Positions 33,312 to 42,233 of a stretch of DNA of 64,000 nt are shown one piece after another. The position numbers and the translations under genes were made by a program. The DNA lies in the NCBI GenBank assembly GCA_036272915.1, contig DATAXV010000202.1, positions 1-64,000 of the forward strand. Direction: 5' to 3'. Below the pieces are notes generated by a model that worked only from the letters and a program-made list of their open reading frames with translations, made no database searches and was not told where the DNA came from. Every line of letters starts with the position of its first letter. Within the stretch, counting starts at the first letter, position 1. Source of the stretch: DATAXV01 sp036272915 (GTDB lineage Bacteria; Chloroflexota; Dormibacteria; Dormibacterales; Dormibacteraceae).

Positions 33312-35105
33312 GTGCTGAGTGGCCTGCGCAAGTTCTGGCAGAACTACGTCTTCACCTGGCGGGCGGCACCATTCCCCACCTTCGCCAGCACCGTGCTGCT
33401 CGCCATGGAGGTGCTATGGGCGCCGGGCTTCACGATCCTCTCCGGCCTCGTCGTCGGTGCGATCCCGGGTGCCATCGCTCACGGGCTCGGATCCAGCCAG
33501 GGACGGGGGCTACTCACACTTCTCCTGATCGCCGGCGCCGCCCAGGGCCTGGTCATGCTGGCGAGGGCGATATGCCAGTTCGAGCTGCTCGGCATGGAGC
33601 AGGGCGTGGCCGCCGTGCGCCGCCGCATGCTGCTGGAGATGAGTCTGGCCCCCGGCGGCATCGCTCATCTGGAGGACCCCGCCTTCGGAGACCAGGTCGC
33701 CATCGCCGGAGGCGGTGGCGGACTGCGGCCCGAGAACATGCCGGCGAGGATGAGGAATGTCGTCTACGCCTGGTCCATACCCATCGGCGGGGCCATCATC
33801 CTGTTCCGCTACCTGTGGTGGGCCCCGCTGTTGCTCGCCTGCGCCGTATGGCTGCTCCGGAGGTGGGAGTCCTCCTCGATTCAGCTTCAGTTCGACGCGG
33901 CGCCGGGAGGGATCCAGGAGGCGCGGCGCGCCGCCTACTACCGCGGCCTGTCGCTGGAGGGTGGGGCTGCGAAGGAGCTCCGCGTGTTCGACCTGGGTGC
34001 ATTCGTCGTCGACCGAATGGTCGGGCATTCCATGGAGGCGCTGAACGAGATCTGGCGCCGGCGAACCCGCGTCACCTGGCTGATGGTCGCCACGGTCGCG
34101 GCCGTCATCGGTTCGCAGGCCATCGTGTACGTGGCCCTGGGTTTATCGGCCCTGCACGGCGCGCTCGGCCTCGCAGGGCTGGCCATGAGCCTGCAGTCGG
34201 TGCAGAGCGTCATCAGCTGGACGACGGTGGAGGCCCAGGTCGATTACCAGGTGTCGGCCGCGGCGCTGGAGGCGACCAGGTCCCTCGGCGAGCGGATCGG
34301 GCCCGCATCGCAGATCGCCGGGGTCAAGCCGGCGGACGGCGTGCCCCGCCGTGAGATCCGGCTCGAGGGCGTGCGTTTCCGTTACCCGGGCGCCTCGGCC
34401 GATGTGTTCAGCGACCTCGACCTCCATATCCCCGCCGGCCGCTCGACCGCCATCGTCGGCAGCAACGGTGCCGGCAAGACGACGCTGATCAAGCTCATCG
34501 CTCGGCTGTACAACCCGTCCGCGGGAAGGATCACCATCGACGGCCAGGATCTGGCGTCGCTGGAGCCGGAGGCCTGGCGTCGCCGGCTCGCGGTCGTGTT
34601 CCAGGACTTCACCACCTACGAGATGTCGGCGCGAGACAACATCGCCTTCGGCGCCCTTGAGGTGGCGTCCGCGCCTGACGCGCTCGAGGTGGCGGCGAGG
34701 CAGGCAGGGGCGTCGGAGCTGATCGAGAACCTTCCCCGAGGTTGGGACACGATTCTCTCCCGCGCCTACACCGGCGGCACCGACCTCTCGGGGGGCCAGT
34801 GGCAGCGGGTCGCTCTGGCTCGGGCACTCCTGGCGGCGCGGCGCGGCGGCGTGCTGATCCTGGACGAGCCCACCGCCAGCCTCGACGTGCGGGCCGAGGC
34901 GGAGATCTTCGACCGCTTCCTCGAGCTCACCGAGGGCCTGACCACGATTCTCATCTCGCACCGCTTCTCGAGCGTCCGTCACGCCGAGCGGATCGTGGTC
35001 ATCGAGGAGGGAGGGGTCGTCGAACAGGGGACACATGAGGAGCTGCTGGCGTCGGATGGTCGGTACGCGGCGATGTTCGCCATGCAGGCGGACCGCTTCC
35101 GATGA
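33312..35105 (+). CDS. ABC exporter half-transporter (TMD-NBD fusion), subunit A
   Basis: This 597-residue protein has a six-helix membrane domain (about residues 15-310) and an ATPase domain. Walker A GSNGAGKTT is near 383-391, the signature DLSGGQWQR near 490, and Walker B VLILDEPTAS precedes the ISHR switch. The QWQR form of the signature is common in exporters of peptide natural products. It starts with GTG behind a GGGGGGAGGG site, 105 nt after the preceding gene. It overlaps the next half-transporter gene by 4 nt and probably works as a heterodimer with it. Confidence 0.9.
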   Translation: MLSGLRKFWQNYVFTWRAAPFPTFASTVLLAMEVLWAPGFTILSGLVVGAIPGAIAHGLGSSQGRGLLTLLLIAGAAQGLVMLARAICQFELLGMEQGVAAVRRRMLLEMSLAPGGIAHLEDPAFGDQVAIAGGGGGLRPENMPARMRNVVYAWSIPIGGAIILFRYLWWAPLLLACAVWLLRRWESSSIQLQFDAAPGGIQEARRAAYYRGLSLEGGAAKELRVFDLGAFVVDRMVGHSMEALNEIWRRRTRVTWLMVATVAAVIGSQAIVYVALGLSALHGALGLAGLAMSLQSVQSVISWTTVEAQVDYQVSAAALEATRSLGERIGPASQIAGVKPADGVPRREIRLEGVRFRYPGASADVFSDLDLHIPAGRSTAIVGSNGAGKTTLIKLIARLYNPSAGRITIDGQDLASLEPEAWRRRLAVVFQDFTTYEMSARDNIAFGALEVASAPDALEVAARQAGASELIENLPRGWDTILSRAYTGGTDLSGGQWQRVALARALLAARRGGVLILDEPTASLDVRAEAEIFDRFLELTEGLTTILISHRFSSVRHAERIVVIEEGGVVEQGTHEELLASDGRYAAMFAMQADRFR

Positions 35106-36889
35106 GGTCGATCATCGATCTGTCCCGGGGCGCGGCACTGGTGCTTCGCGTCTCGTTCCGCGCCTCGCCCTGGCTCACCGTCGTCGGTCTGCTGCTCCTA
35201 CCCGCCGCCCAGGCGCTCACCATCCTCGGCGGGCTCTGGCTGAGACTCCTGGTCAACGGTGTGCTGGCGCACGACGCGACGCAGACCGTGCTCGGATCAG
35301 CGCTGATGGCGTTCTCAGGCGGCGCCGCCTTCCTGGCCATGGGCGCCGGGTACCAGATCCGCACCAGGATCAGCGAGCTGGCCGGCGTGGAGTTCGAACG
35401 GCAGCTGGCCGAGATCACCGCCGGCATACCGACCATCGAGCACCACGAGCGCCCCGAGTACCTCGACAGGCTGCGTCTGCTTCAGGAGAACGTCGACCGG
35501 CTGCGCGACTCGGTCGGTGGGATCTTTGCCGTGCTGGCGAGCCTGGCCAGCGCGGCGGCGGCGCTGGTCCTCCTCGGTCGCCTCTATCCCGCGCTGCTCC
35601 TCCTCCCCGTCTTCTGGTTCCCCCGCCAGCTGGCGGATGCGGCCGTTCTCCGGTGGATCGGCAAGGTATGGGAGACGGACGCCGAGAACCTGCGGGCACT
35701 GGACCATCTGGAGGCGCTGGCCACCAAACCCGGGCCTGCCAAGGAGGTTCTCCTCTCCGGACTTCAGGAAGAGATCCTGAGCAGACACGAGCAGGCGGTG
35801 CAGAGAGTCGCGCGTCCGCGCCGCGATGCGCACTGGCGTGGCACCAGAGCCCAGCTGGCGACCTCGCTCTTCGCGGCGCTGGGCTACGCGGGAGCGGTCG
35901 CCCTGGTCGCGCTGCGGGCCAGCCTCGGGGAGGCCACCGTCGGTGACGTGCTCATGGCCCTGTTCGTCGTCGCCCAGGTCGGAAACGCGTTCAGCGGCGT
36001 CGCCTTCGGCAGCATGCGCCTGCAGTTCACGATGCGCAGCGTTGGGGACCTCTCCTGGCTGATCTCCTACGCGCGAGGCGTCGTCAACACGCCCGGCACG
36101 GAGCACCCGCCGGCGAGGCTTCACCGAGGCGTCAGCGTCTCCCACCTGTCCTTCCGCTATCCGGGGACGGACCGATGGGTGCTGCGCGACGTCGACCTGG
36201 AGCTGCCTGCTGGGTCGGTGGTAGCGCTGGTCGGGGAGAACGGCGCCGGCAAGACGTCGCTGATCAAGCTGCTGTGCCGCTTCTACGAGCCCACGGACGG
36301 GGTCGTGTCCGTCGACGGCGTCGACATCCGATCCTTCTCCTACGGGGATTGGCGATTGCGGCTGGCCACCGGATTCCAAGATTTCGTCCACTTCGAGCTG
36401 CTGGCCAGGGAGACGGTGGGCGTCGGCGATCTGCCGCGCATCGAGGATGTCACGGCCGTCGATTCGGCCGTCCGGCGCGCGAGTGCCGAGCAGGTGGTCA
36501 CAGGGCTCGAGGACGGGCTCGAGACGCAGCTGGGCCGATCGTGGGGAGGTATCGACCTCTCCGGGGGGCAGTGGCAGCGTTTGGCGCTGGCCCGGGCGCT
36601 GATGCGAGAGCGCCCGCTTCTGCTCATCCTCGACGAGCCGACCGCCGCGCTGGACGCTCCCACCGAACACGCTCTATTCGAGCGGTTCGCGGGCGCCGCC
36701 AGAGAGGGCTCAGCGTCGGGCACCGTCACCCTACTCGTGTCGCACCGGTTCTCCACCGTGCGCATGGCGGACCTCATCGTCGTGCTTGACGACGGCCAGG
36801 TCGCGGAGCTGGGCAGCCATGCGGAGCTTGTTCGAGCGGGCGGCCTATACGCCGAGCTCTACGAGCTGCAGGCCAGGGCCTACCGCTGA
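35102..36889 (+). CDS. ABC exporter half-transporter (TMD-NBD fusion), subunit B
   Basis: This is a 595-residue partner of the preceding gene product with the same architecture. The membrane domain lies in residues 15-310, Walker A GENGAGKTS is near 377, the signature DLSGGQWQRLALARA near 486, Walker B LLILDEPTAA and switch VSHRFS. The start overlaps the upstream stop as ATGA. It is the last gene of the seven-gene XRE/ImmA/ABC unit. No precursor peptide, protease domain or modification enzyme is adjacent, so the cargo is unknown. Confidence 0.9.
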   Translation: MRSIIDLSRGAALVLRVSFRASPWLTVVGLLLLPAAQALTILGGLWLRLLVNGVLAHDATQTVLGSALMAFSGGAAFLAMGAGYQIRTRISELAGVEFERQLAEITAGIPTIEHHERPEYLDRLRLLQENVDRLRDSVGGIFAVLASLASAAAALVLLGRLYPALLLLPVFWFPRQLADAAVLRWIGKVWETDAENLRALDHLEALATKPGPAKEVLLSGLQEEILSRHEQAVQRVARPRRDAHWRGTRAQLATSLFAALGYAGAVALVALRASLGEATVGDVLMALFVVAQVGNAFSGVAFGSMRLQFTMRSVGDLSWLISYARGVVNTPGTEHPPARLHRGVSVSHLSFRYPGTDRWVLRDVDLELPAGSVVALVGENGAGKTSLIKLLCRFYEPTDGVVSVDGVDIRSFSYGDWRLRLATGFQDFVHFELLARETVGVGDLPRIEDVTAVDSAVRRASAEQVVTGLEDGLETQLGRSWGGIDLSGGQWQRLALARALMRERPLLLILDEPTAALDAPTEHALFERFAGAAREGSASGTVTLLVSHRFSTVRMADLIVVLDDGQVAELGSHAELVRAGGLYAELYELQARAYR

Positions 36890-37309
36890 CGCGTCGTCCC
36901 CGATCGGACATGACCCCCATCGGCGGCCGCAACCCCCTGACTGATTCGCAGAGGTCATGTTCGCGGTGACACACGGGGGGGACGGCCGCGCGTGCGATGC
37001 TGAAGTGGTGAGCCGCTCCGGCGTGAGCGCGCGCGACCGTCGGCATGACCTGCTCAGACAGCGGGGTGTCGATGCCGATCGGGGCCGGATGTGGCCCCGT
37101 GCATCCGGGCGTCGGGCGCCGGCATGTCGTGCAGGATCGAGCACGCCGGCCTGGCCCCGGGGCACCCGGACATCGAGCCGGCGGCACCGGGCAAGCCCGG
37201 AGGTTGAGCCATGCCAGTCGGCGCGGCGAACGATCCGACTGTGCCTCGTCCCTCGCCGTCACGTGCCGTTGTGGCGTAGCTGACTGGCGCAGGGATGCCG
37301 AGATGAGAC
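36890..37309. other. Intergenic gap, 420 bp
   Basis: No convincing gene. Frames on both strands give only Arg/Pro/Gly-rich low-complexity translations. One distant inverted repeat is present: ACATGACC (36908-36915) with GGTCATGT (36953-36960). There is no T-run. Confidence 0.5.
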
Positions 37310-38596
37310 ATGGGGCAGAAGGACGACGATGCATCGGGAGTCACGGGCGTGGGTGACACCGGTCCCGGAGGTTGGCAGGGCCCCCCACCCCCGTCGGACC
37401 AGTGGCACCACCCTCGCCCGGTCCCCCCCATCGCGCCCAGGGGACCGTCGGGAGGAGGCGGGCGAGGGCAGCCGCTGATCGTCACGCTCGCCGCGGTCGT
37501 CGCCGCCGTGGTCGTCCTCAGTGCGGCCGTCGGCTGCTACTGGCTGCTGGAGCAGCGGGGGTTCGTCCCACCGCCGCCACACCGGAGCGACACGATCCAG
37601 CTCGTGCCCCAGTCGGTGGCGGCCGGCGGGAGGGCGGACAGCAAGGGTGTCGCGGCCAGCCTCGATCCGGTCCTGGTCGACATCGGCGTCGAGATCACCG
37701 GGGGTAACGGACAGGTCGCGGCGGAGGGTGCCGGAACCGGGATCATCGTCACCTCCGACGGCGACGTCCTGACCAACAACCACGTGGTCGACGAGGCCAG
37801 CACGATCAAGGTCTATCTGAACGGCAAGGGTGTCGGTCACCCCGCCAGCGTGATCGGCATCGACCCGTCGGCCGACGTCGCCCTCATCCACGTCGATGGG
37901 CTCTCCGGCCTTCCCTCCGCCACTCTCGCCGACACCTCCACCCTCAAGGTGGGCGAGTCGGTCGTCGCTCTGGGCAACGCCGGCGGCCGGGGCGGACCAC
38001 CGTCGGTGAGCGAGGGGCGGATCACCGGGCTCAACCGCAGCGTCGGCGCCCAGACCGAGACCGGCACGCTGGAACACCTGACCAACATGATCCAGAGCAA
38101 CGCCCCCATCCAGGCGGGCGACTCCGGCGGCGCCCTGGTCAACGCCGCCGGGCAGGTGGTGGGCATGATCACCGCCGGAGAGTCGGGGCCCCAGCCGAAC
38201 ACGACCGTGGGCTTCGCCGTCCCCATGGGCAAGGCGGTGCCGATCGCGGACCAGATCCACTCCCGCGAGGGCAGCGCCGACGTGATCATCGGCGAGATCG
38301 GCTATCTCGGCGTCCAGGTCCAGGACCCCACCACATCAATGGCGCACTCGCTCGGCCTGAAGACGACATCGGGAGCACTCATCGTCAGCTTCACCCAGGG
38401 CTCGGCCGCGGCCTCGGCCGGGATCCCGGAGCACGCCCTCATCGTCGCCGTGGACGGCCGGACCGTCACCTCCGTGGACACGCTCGGCGCGGCGCTGCTC
38501 CACACCCGGCCGGGGCAGGTCGTGACCGTCTACTGGCTGGACCGTGGGGGCCGCCACACGAGCAGGGTCACGCTGGGCAGCGGGCCACCCGCCTGA
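37310..38596 (+). CDS. Membrane-anchored HtrA/DegP-like serine protease with PDZ domain
   Basis: This 428-residue protein has a Pro/Gly-rich cytoplasmic N-terminus (1-53), one membrane helix (55-82), a trypsin-like protease domain outside the membrane and a C-terminal PDZ domain (about 325-420). The catalytic triad is visible: His158 (TNNHVV), Asp189 (DPSADVAL) and Ser272 (QAGDSGGAL). It resembles actinobacterial PepD/HtrA proteins that degrade or refold damaged envelope proteins. It stands alone with no sensor kinase beside it. Confidence 0.92.
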   Translation: MGQKDDDASGVTGVGDTGPGGWQGPPPPSDQWHHPRPVPPIAPRGPSGGGGRGQPLIVTLAAVVAAVVVLSAAVGCYWLLEQRGFVPPPPHRSDTIQLVPQSVAAGGRADSKGVAASLDPVLVDIGVEITGGNGQVAAEGAGTGIIVTSDGDVLTNNHVVDEASTIKVYLNGKGVGHPASVIGIDPSADVALIHVDGLSGLPSATLADTSTLKVGESVVALGNAGGRGGPPSVSEGRITGLNRSVGAQTETGTLEHLTNMIQSNAPIQAGDSGGALVNAAGQVVGMITAGESGPQPNTTVGFAVPMGKAVPIADQIHSREGSADVIIGEIGYLGVQVQDPTTSMAHSLGLKTTSGALIVSFTQGSAAASAGIPEHALIVAVDGRTVTSVDTLGAALLHTRPGQVVTVYWLDRGGRHTSRVTLGSGPPA

Positions 38597-38630
38597 GCCG
38601 CCGGCCACGCCCAGGCGGGCATTCGTCGAG

Positions 38631-39412
38631 TCAGAGCGCCTGCCGCCCGGGGCTGGCGTCATCGTCGCGGGTGAACGCGACGGCGGCTCTCGGTGTGCAG
38701 TCCGCGATGAGGCGCAGCACGTCGCCGCGGCTGCAGTGGCGGCCGGGCAGGCCCTCGGGGAGGTCGGCGGCCCGGATGCAGGCGGTGATCCCGACGACGT
38801 GGCTCCGGCCCTCCCTGGCGATGTGCCGAAGGGTCGCCACCCAGACGTCCGAGTTGTCCCAGGTCGGGGCCGGGTGGATGTCGACGCTGCGGCCGTAGAG
38901 GGCGACGCGGGCGAGCGGCATGTAGTTCTCTCAGCAGATAAGCCCGCCCAGCCGGCCGGAGCCGGTGTCGATCACGTCGAGCGTCGACCCGTCGCCCGAG
39001 CCCAGACCACCCGCTCGCCGCCTGTCGGCATGAGCTTGCGCTGCCGACCGGCCAGCGTCCCGTCGGGAGCGAAGTACAGCGGCGTGTTGTACAGGGTCGC
39101 GCCGGCCGGCTCCCGCCCACTCACCGGACACCAAGCCGGTGTGCGGTCTCGGCGAGTGTGTCGGTGGCCGTCGCGGCCCCACCACCACCGCCTGGTCGAG
39201 CAGGCGACAGTACGGGGCGTTCGAGGTGGTATCCCAGGGCCGGGTCCGCCACACCCAATCGGGATAGCCGGGGACGAACGCCTCGGGGCAGGCCACCAGC
39301 CGCGCCCTCGGCGGCAGCCTCCTCGCCGAGCCCGGCCACCCGGGCGATCGTCGCCTCGCGGCCGAGGAACAGGGGGGGCCGCCTGCACCGCCGCCACCCT
39401 CACTGGCTCCAT
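38631..39412 (-). pseudogene. Decayed nitrilase (carbon-nitrogen hydrolase) gene
   Basis: The remains begin at 39412 with MEPVRVAAVQAAP. They continue in changing frames through ACPEAFVPGYPDWVW (active-site Glu region), TLYNTPLYFAPDG and GRQRKLMPTGGERVVW (Lys region), to GSGRLGGLIC, which holds the catalytic Cys codon (38934-38936). The next codon, normally Trp, is TGA (38931-38933), and ENYMPLARVALYG follows in the same frame. At least three frameshifts plus this nonsense codon make it inactive. It lies 4 nt downstream of the alpha/beta hydrolase gene and was probably part of that operon. Confidence 0.88.
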
Positions 39413-39416
39413 CGCC

Positions 39417-40289
39417 CTATCCCTCCCGCTCGGAGCGCACGGACGCCGAGGGCAGCACATCCATGAACCGGGTGATCAGCTCGTTCACGGCGGCAGGCCG
39501 CTCCATGTTGACCATATGGCCCGCCTCGGCGACGACGTGGTGCCGCGCACCCGGGATCCGGCGGGCGAGCACCGCGGCCATCTCCTGGAAACCCGGCACG
39601 TCGTGCTCGCCCACCGCAACCAGGGTCGGAACGGCGATCCGTTCCAGCGCATCGAAGGGCCGCGGCTCGGACGGCTGATGGGGGTCGTGACCGATCCAGT
39701 GCTGTCCCGGATAGCCGGCGACCATGTCCGCCAGGGGGCCGGCCACCTCCGGCCGCCGTCGGGCGGCGGCGAACAGCGGGTGGGCCAGCCACGCCGCGCG
39801 GCCCGCCAGCAGCCCGTGATCACGAGCCTGCTGGGTGGTGTCCCTGAGTGCCGTGGCCGACGCGGGGTCCCAGGGGACGCCGTCGAGCACGGCGTCCAGC
39901 AGCGCCAGACCCCGCACCAGCTGCGGGGTGGCCAGGGCTGCCTCCATCACCACCCCGCCGCCGAACGACAGCCCGGCCAGCACCGCTTTCCCGATGGCCA
40001 GATGACCCAGCAGCTCGACCAGGTCACCGGCGTGGGTGTAAGGGACCGCCGGGTCGAACGGCCCGGAGGCGCCGAAGCCGCGGCAGTCGAAGCGCACCAC
40101 GCGGAAGCGCCGCGCCAGCAGGTCCGCCTGCGGGTCCCACATGCGCATGTCCAGCCCGAACCCGTGGACGAACACGAGGGCCGGACCGTCGCCGGCCACC
40201 TGGTAGGCGAGCCGGGCACCGGGCAGGACCAGCACGCCGGTGGCGCTGGCCGCTGCGCCCGTGCCGCGGCGGACCGGCTCCACCATCAT
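39417..40289 (-). CDS. Alpha/beta hydrolase
   Basis: This is a 290-residue cytoplasmic hydrolase. The oxyanion segment is HGFGLDMRMW (about 42-51), and the nucleophile elbow GLSFGG has Ser108. The Asp lies in VGEHDVPG and the His in EAGHMVNMERP. It resembles 3-oxoadipate enol-lactonase and C-C hydrolases, but substrate specificity cannot be read. It sits between an SDR gene upstream and the dead nitrilase downstream, the relic of a small catabolic operon. Confidence 0.88.
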   Translation of the reverse strand: MMVEPVRRGTGAAASATGVLVLPGARLAYQVAGDGPALVFVHGFGLDMRMWDPQADLLARRFRVVRFDCRGFGASGPFDPAVPYTHAGDLVELLGHLAIGKAVLAGLSFGGGVVMEAALATPQLVRGLALLDAVLDGVPWDPASATALRDTTQQARDHGLLAGRAAWLAHPLFAAARRRPEVAGPLADMVAGYPGQHWIGHDPHQPSEPRPFDALERIAVPTLVAVGEHDVPGFQEMAAVLARRIPGARHHVVAEAGHMVNMERPAAVNELITRFMDVLPSASVRSEREG

Positions 40290-40385
40290 CGCCGCGACTC
40301 GCAGACGAGGTTCAACGGCGTCTCTCGGGCGCCGCTGAACATGGTGAATCCCGCTTCGACGGGGATCTCGCGGGTCCGGGTCACG

Positions 40386-41090
40386 TCACCAGGGGACGTC
40401 GCCGGCGGCATCGAGGAACGCGCCCGTGGGTCCGTCTCCTGTCAGCAGCGCGGCGCTCACGATCGGGGCGGCGCCCTCGACCACGGACTGCGTGCCTCGG
40501 AAGCCATTGAGATCGGTGGCCGTGTAGCCGGGGTCGACCACGTTGATCCGCAGATCCGGGAAGGCCCTCGCGTACTGCACGGTCAGCATCGATACCGCCG
40601 CCTTCGAGGCGTTGTAGGCGAGGTTGCCCGCGGTGAACTCGATCCGAGCCGGATCGTGGACATGGGCGAAGGAGCCCAGCCCGCTCCCCACGTTCACCAC
40701 GACACCCCGTTCGCTCCGCCGCAGCAGGGGCAGGAACGCGTGCATGACGCGGACGATACCGACCACATTGGTGTCGAACACGGTCGCCGCGTCCGAGGCC
40801 GTGATTTCGGGCAGGGGCCTGCGGACGCCGGCGATCCCGGCGTTGTTGACCAGGACGTCGAGTCTCCCCCGCTCAGCCTCCACGAGGTCGGCGGCGGCCC
40901 GCACCGAGGCATCGTCGGTGACGTCGATCACCAGGGCCAGAGCCTGCAATTCCCCGGCCGCGCGCTCCGCGTTGGATCTCGAGCGCGAGCCGATGTAGAC
41001 GATGTGGCCGGCCTCGATCAGTTGCCGGGCGGTCTCATACCCGAGGCCCCTGTTCGCCCCGGTGACCAGTGTGATCGTCATGGCCTTCAT
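40386..41090 (-). CDS. Short-chain dehydrogenase/reductase
   Basis: This is a 234-residue SDR. Its cofactor loop TGANRGLG (about 10-17), NNAG motif and active site YNASK preceded by VGSGLGSF mark the carbonyl-reductase-like branch (opening VTGANRGLGYETARQL). Ser-Arg-Ser after beta2 (GSRSRS) suggests NADPH use. It is followed after 96 nt by the alpha/beta hydrolase gene on the same strand. Confidence 0.9.
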   Translation of the reverse strand: MKAMTITLVTGANRGLGYETARQLIEAGHIVYIGSRSRSNAERAAGELQALALVIDVTDDASVRAAADLVEAERGRLDVLVNNAGIAGVRRPLPEITASDAATVFDTNVVGIVRVMHAFLPLLRRSERGVVVNVGSGLGSFAHVHDPARIEFTAGNLAYNASKAAVSMLTVQYARAFPDLRINVVDPGYTATDLNGFRGTQSVVEGAAPIVSAALLTGDGPTGAFLDAAGDVPW

Positions 41091-41386
41091 CCTCTCAGCG
41101 TCAACCGGCCCGCCGGACGGTTGCCGGCATCGCGCGGCGAGGGCGCTTTCGCTCCGGGCTGGTGTTCAGTGGGGACCCTGGACCTCGACGCTCCCTGCGA
41201 GTGTGATTTGGCAGCGCCCTCCTGCCCACCTCGGCCCCCATCCGGTCGTGGATGGCTGGAAGAGCCGAGGGCGATCCGGTGGCCGCTCCTCTTCGCCCCT
41301 CCGGCGACGACCCCACGGCCGGCGGTCGAGGTCGCCGTCGCCGGATGACGCTGGGCGAGGCGGACGCCGGCGCCCACACCAGGCCG

Positions 41387-41399
41387 TACCCTGTGCGCC
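41387..41399 (+). promoter_or_regulatory. Leaderless -10 box for the PIG-L gene at 41400
   Basis: TACCCT (41387-41392) lies 7 nt before the ATG at 41400, with no ribosome site. The rest of the roughly 300-bp gap from 41091 shows no gene that I can support. Confidence 0.45.
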
Positions 41400-42110
41400 A
41401 TGTCTCTGCAACCGATTCCGGAAGACTGGCAGCGCGGTGTCGCTGTCGTCGCCCATCCCGACGACCTGGAGTACGGCTGTGCGAGCGCCATCGCCCGCTG
41501 GACCGCGCAGGGAAGGCAAATCGCATACGTGCTCGCGAGCAGCGGGGAGGCCGGCATCGAGGGACGGCGGCCCGAGGAGGTCGGCCCGCTGCGAGAGGCC
41601 GAGGAGAGGGCGAGCGCGGCGATCGTGGGCGTCCGGGAGGTCGAGTTCCTGGGCCTCGCCGACGGGCTGATAGAGCCCGGGCTCGAGTTGCGTAGGAGAC
41701 TGGCGTCGGCGTTCCGCCGCCTGCGCCCGGAGATCGTGCTCACGATGAACTTCGACCTCACCTGGGGAGAGAGCCCGCAGGTGAATCACTCCGACCATCG
41801 AGCGGTCGGGCTGGCAACGCTCGACGCCTGCCGTGACGCGGCGAACTCATGGGTATGGCCGGAGCTGGGCGAGCGCTGGGCCGGTGTGAAGGCTGTCTAC
41901 GTCGCCTCCGCCGAGCCGCCCACGCACTTCGTCGATGTCGGAGAGACACTCGAAGCCGGCATCGCGTCTCTGCGAGAGCACCGTCAGTACATCGATGGAC
42001 TCGGCACGGACTTCGATCCAGCGACGTTCCTTCGCAACATGGCTGAGTTCGCCGGTGCGGCTGCCGGGTGCTCGCTCGCCGTGCTGTTCCGCCACTACCA
42101 GGTCGGATGA
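41400..42110 (+). CDS. PIG-L/LmbE-family zinc deacetylase
   Basis: This 236-residue protein contains the AHPDD zinc motif (residues 18-22, VVAHPDDLEYG) and the HSDHRAVG motif with further His ligands. The family deacetylates N-acetylglucosamine derivatives, including mycothiol and bacillithiol precursors, or other N-acyl compounds. It is a single gene, apparently leaderless. It is followed by strong hairpins and converges with the monooxygenase gene, so no pathway context is available. Confidence 0.9.
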   Translation: MSLQPIPEDWQRGVAVVAHPDDLEYGCASAIARWTAQGRQIAYVLASSGEAGIEGRRPEEVGPLREAEERASAAIVGVREVEFLGLADGLIEPGLELRRRLASAFRRLRPEIVLTMNFDLTWGESPQVNHSDHRAVGLATLDACRDAANSWVWPELGERWAGVKAVYVASAEPPTHFVDVGETLEAGIASLREHRQYIDGLGTDFDPATFLRNMAEFAGAAAGCSLAVLFRHYQVG

Positions 42111-42121
42111 GCGAAGGCGAC

Positions 42122-42193
42122 CCTCCCGCCCGCGCGGGCGGGAGGTGTATCGGGTGCAGCCGGTGCCGGCACCTACCGGCACCGGAGCGATAC
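42122..42193. terminator. Double hairpin between convergent genes
   Basis: A self-complementary stretch at 42122-42145 (CCTCCCGCCCG arm) is followed by a second stem, CCGGTGCCGG (42160-42169) with CCGGCACCGG (42176-42185). The second stem is extended outside by GTATCG/CGATAC (42147-42152, 42188-42193). There is no T-run. The position between two converging stops suggests bidirectional termination or RNA 3'-end protection. Confidence 0.6.
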
Positions 42194-42233
42194 GTGCACC
42201 CGGACTCCTGGTAGGGCAGCCCCGGGCAACGGC

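Noticed and set aside
36890..37309. A precursor peptide for the ABC exporters in the downstream gap
   Set aside because: Candidate frames are Arg/Pro-rich without a leader or core pattern, and no modification enzyme or peptidase domain is nearby.
24818..38933. TGA read as Trp (recoding), suggested by two TGA codons at expected Trp positions
   Set aside because: TGA is the normal stop of most intact genes here (including GTGA and ATGA overlaps), and both suspect genes also carry frameshifts. Pseudogenes explain this better.
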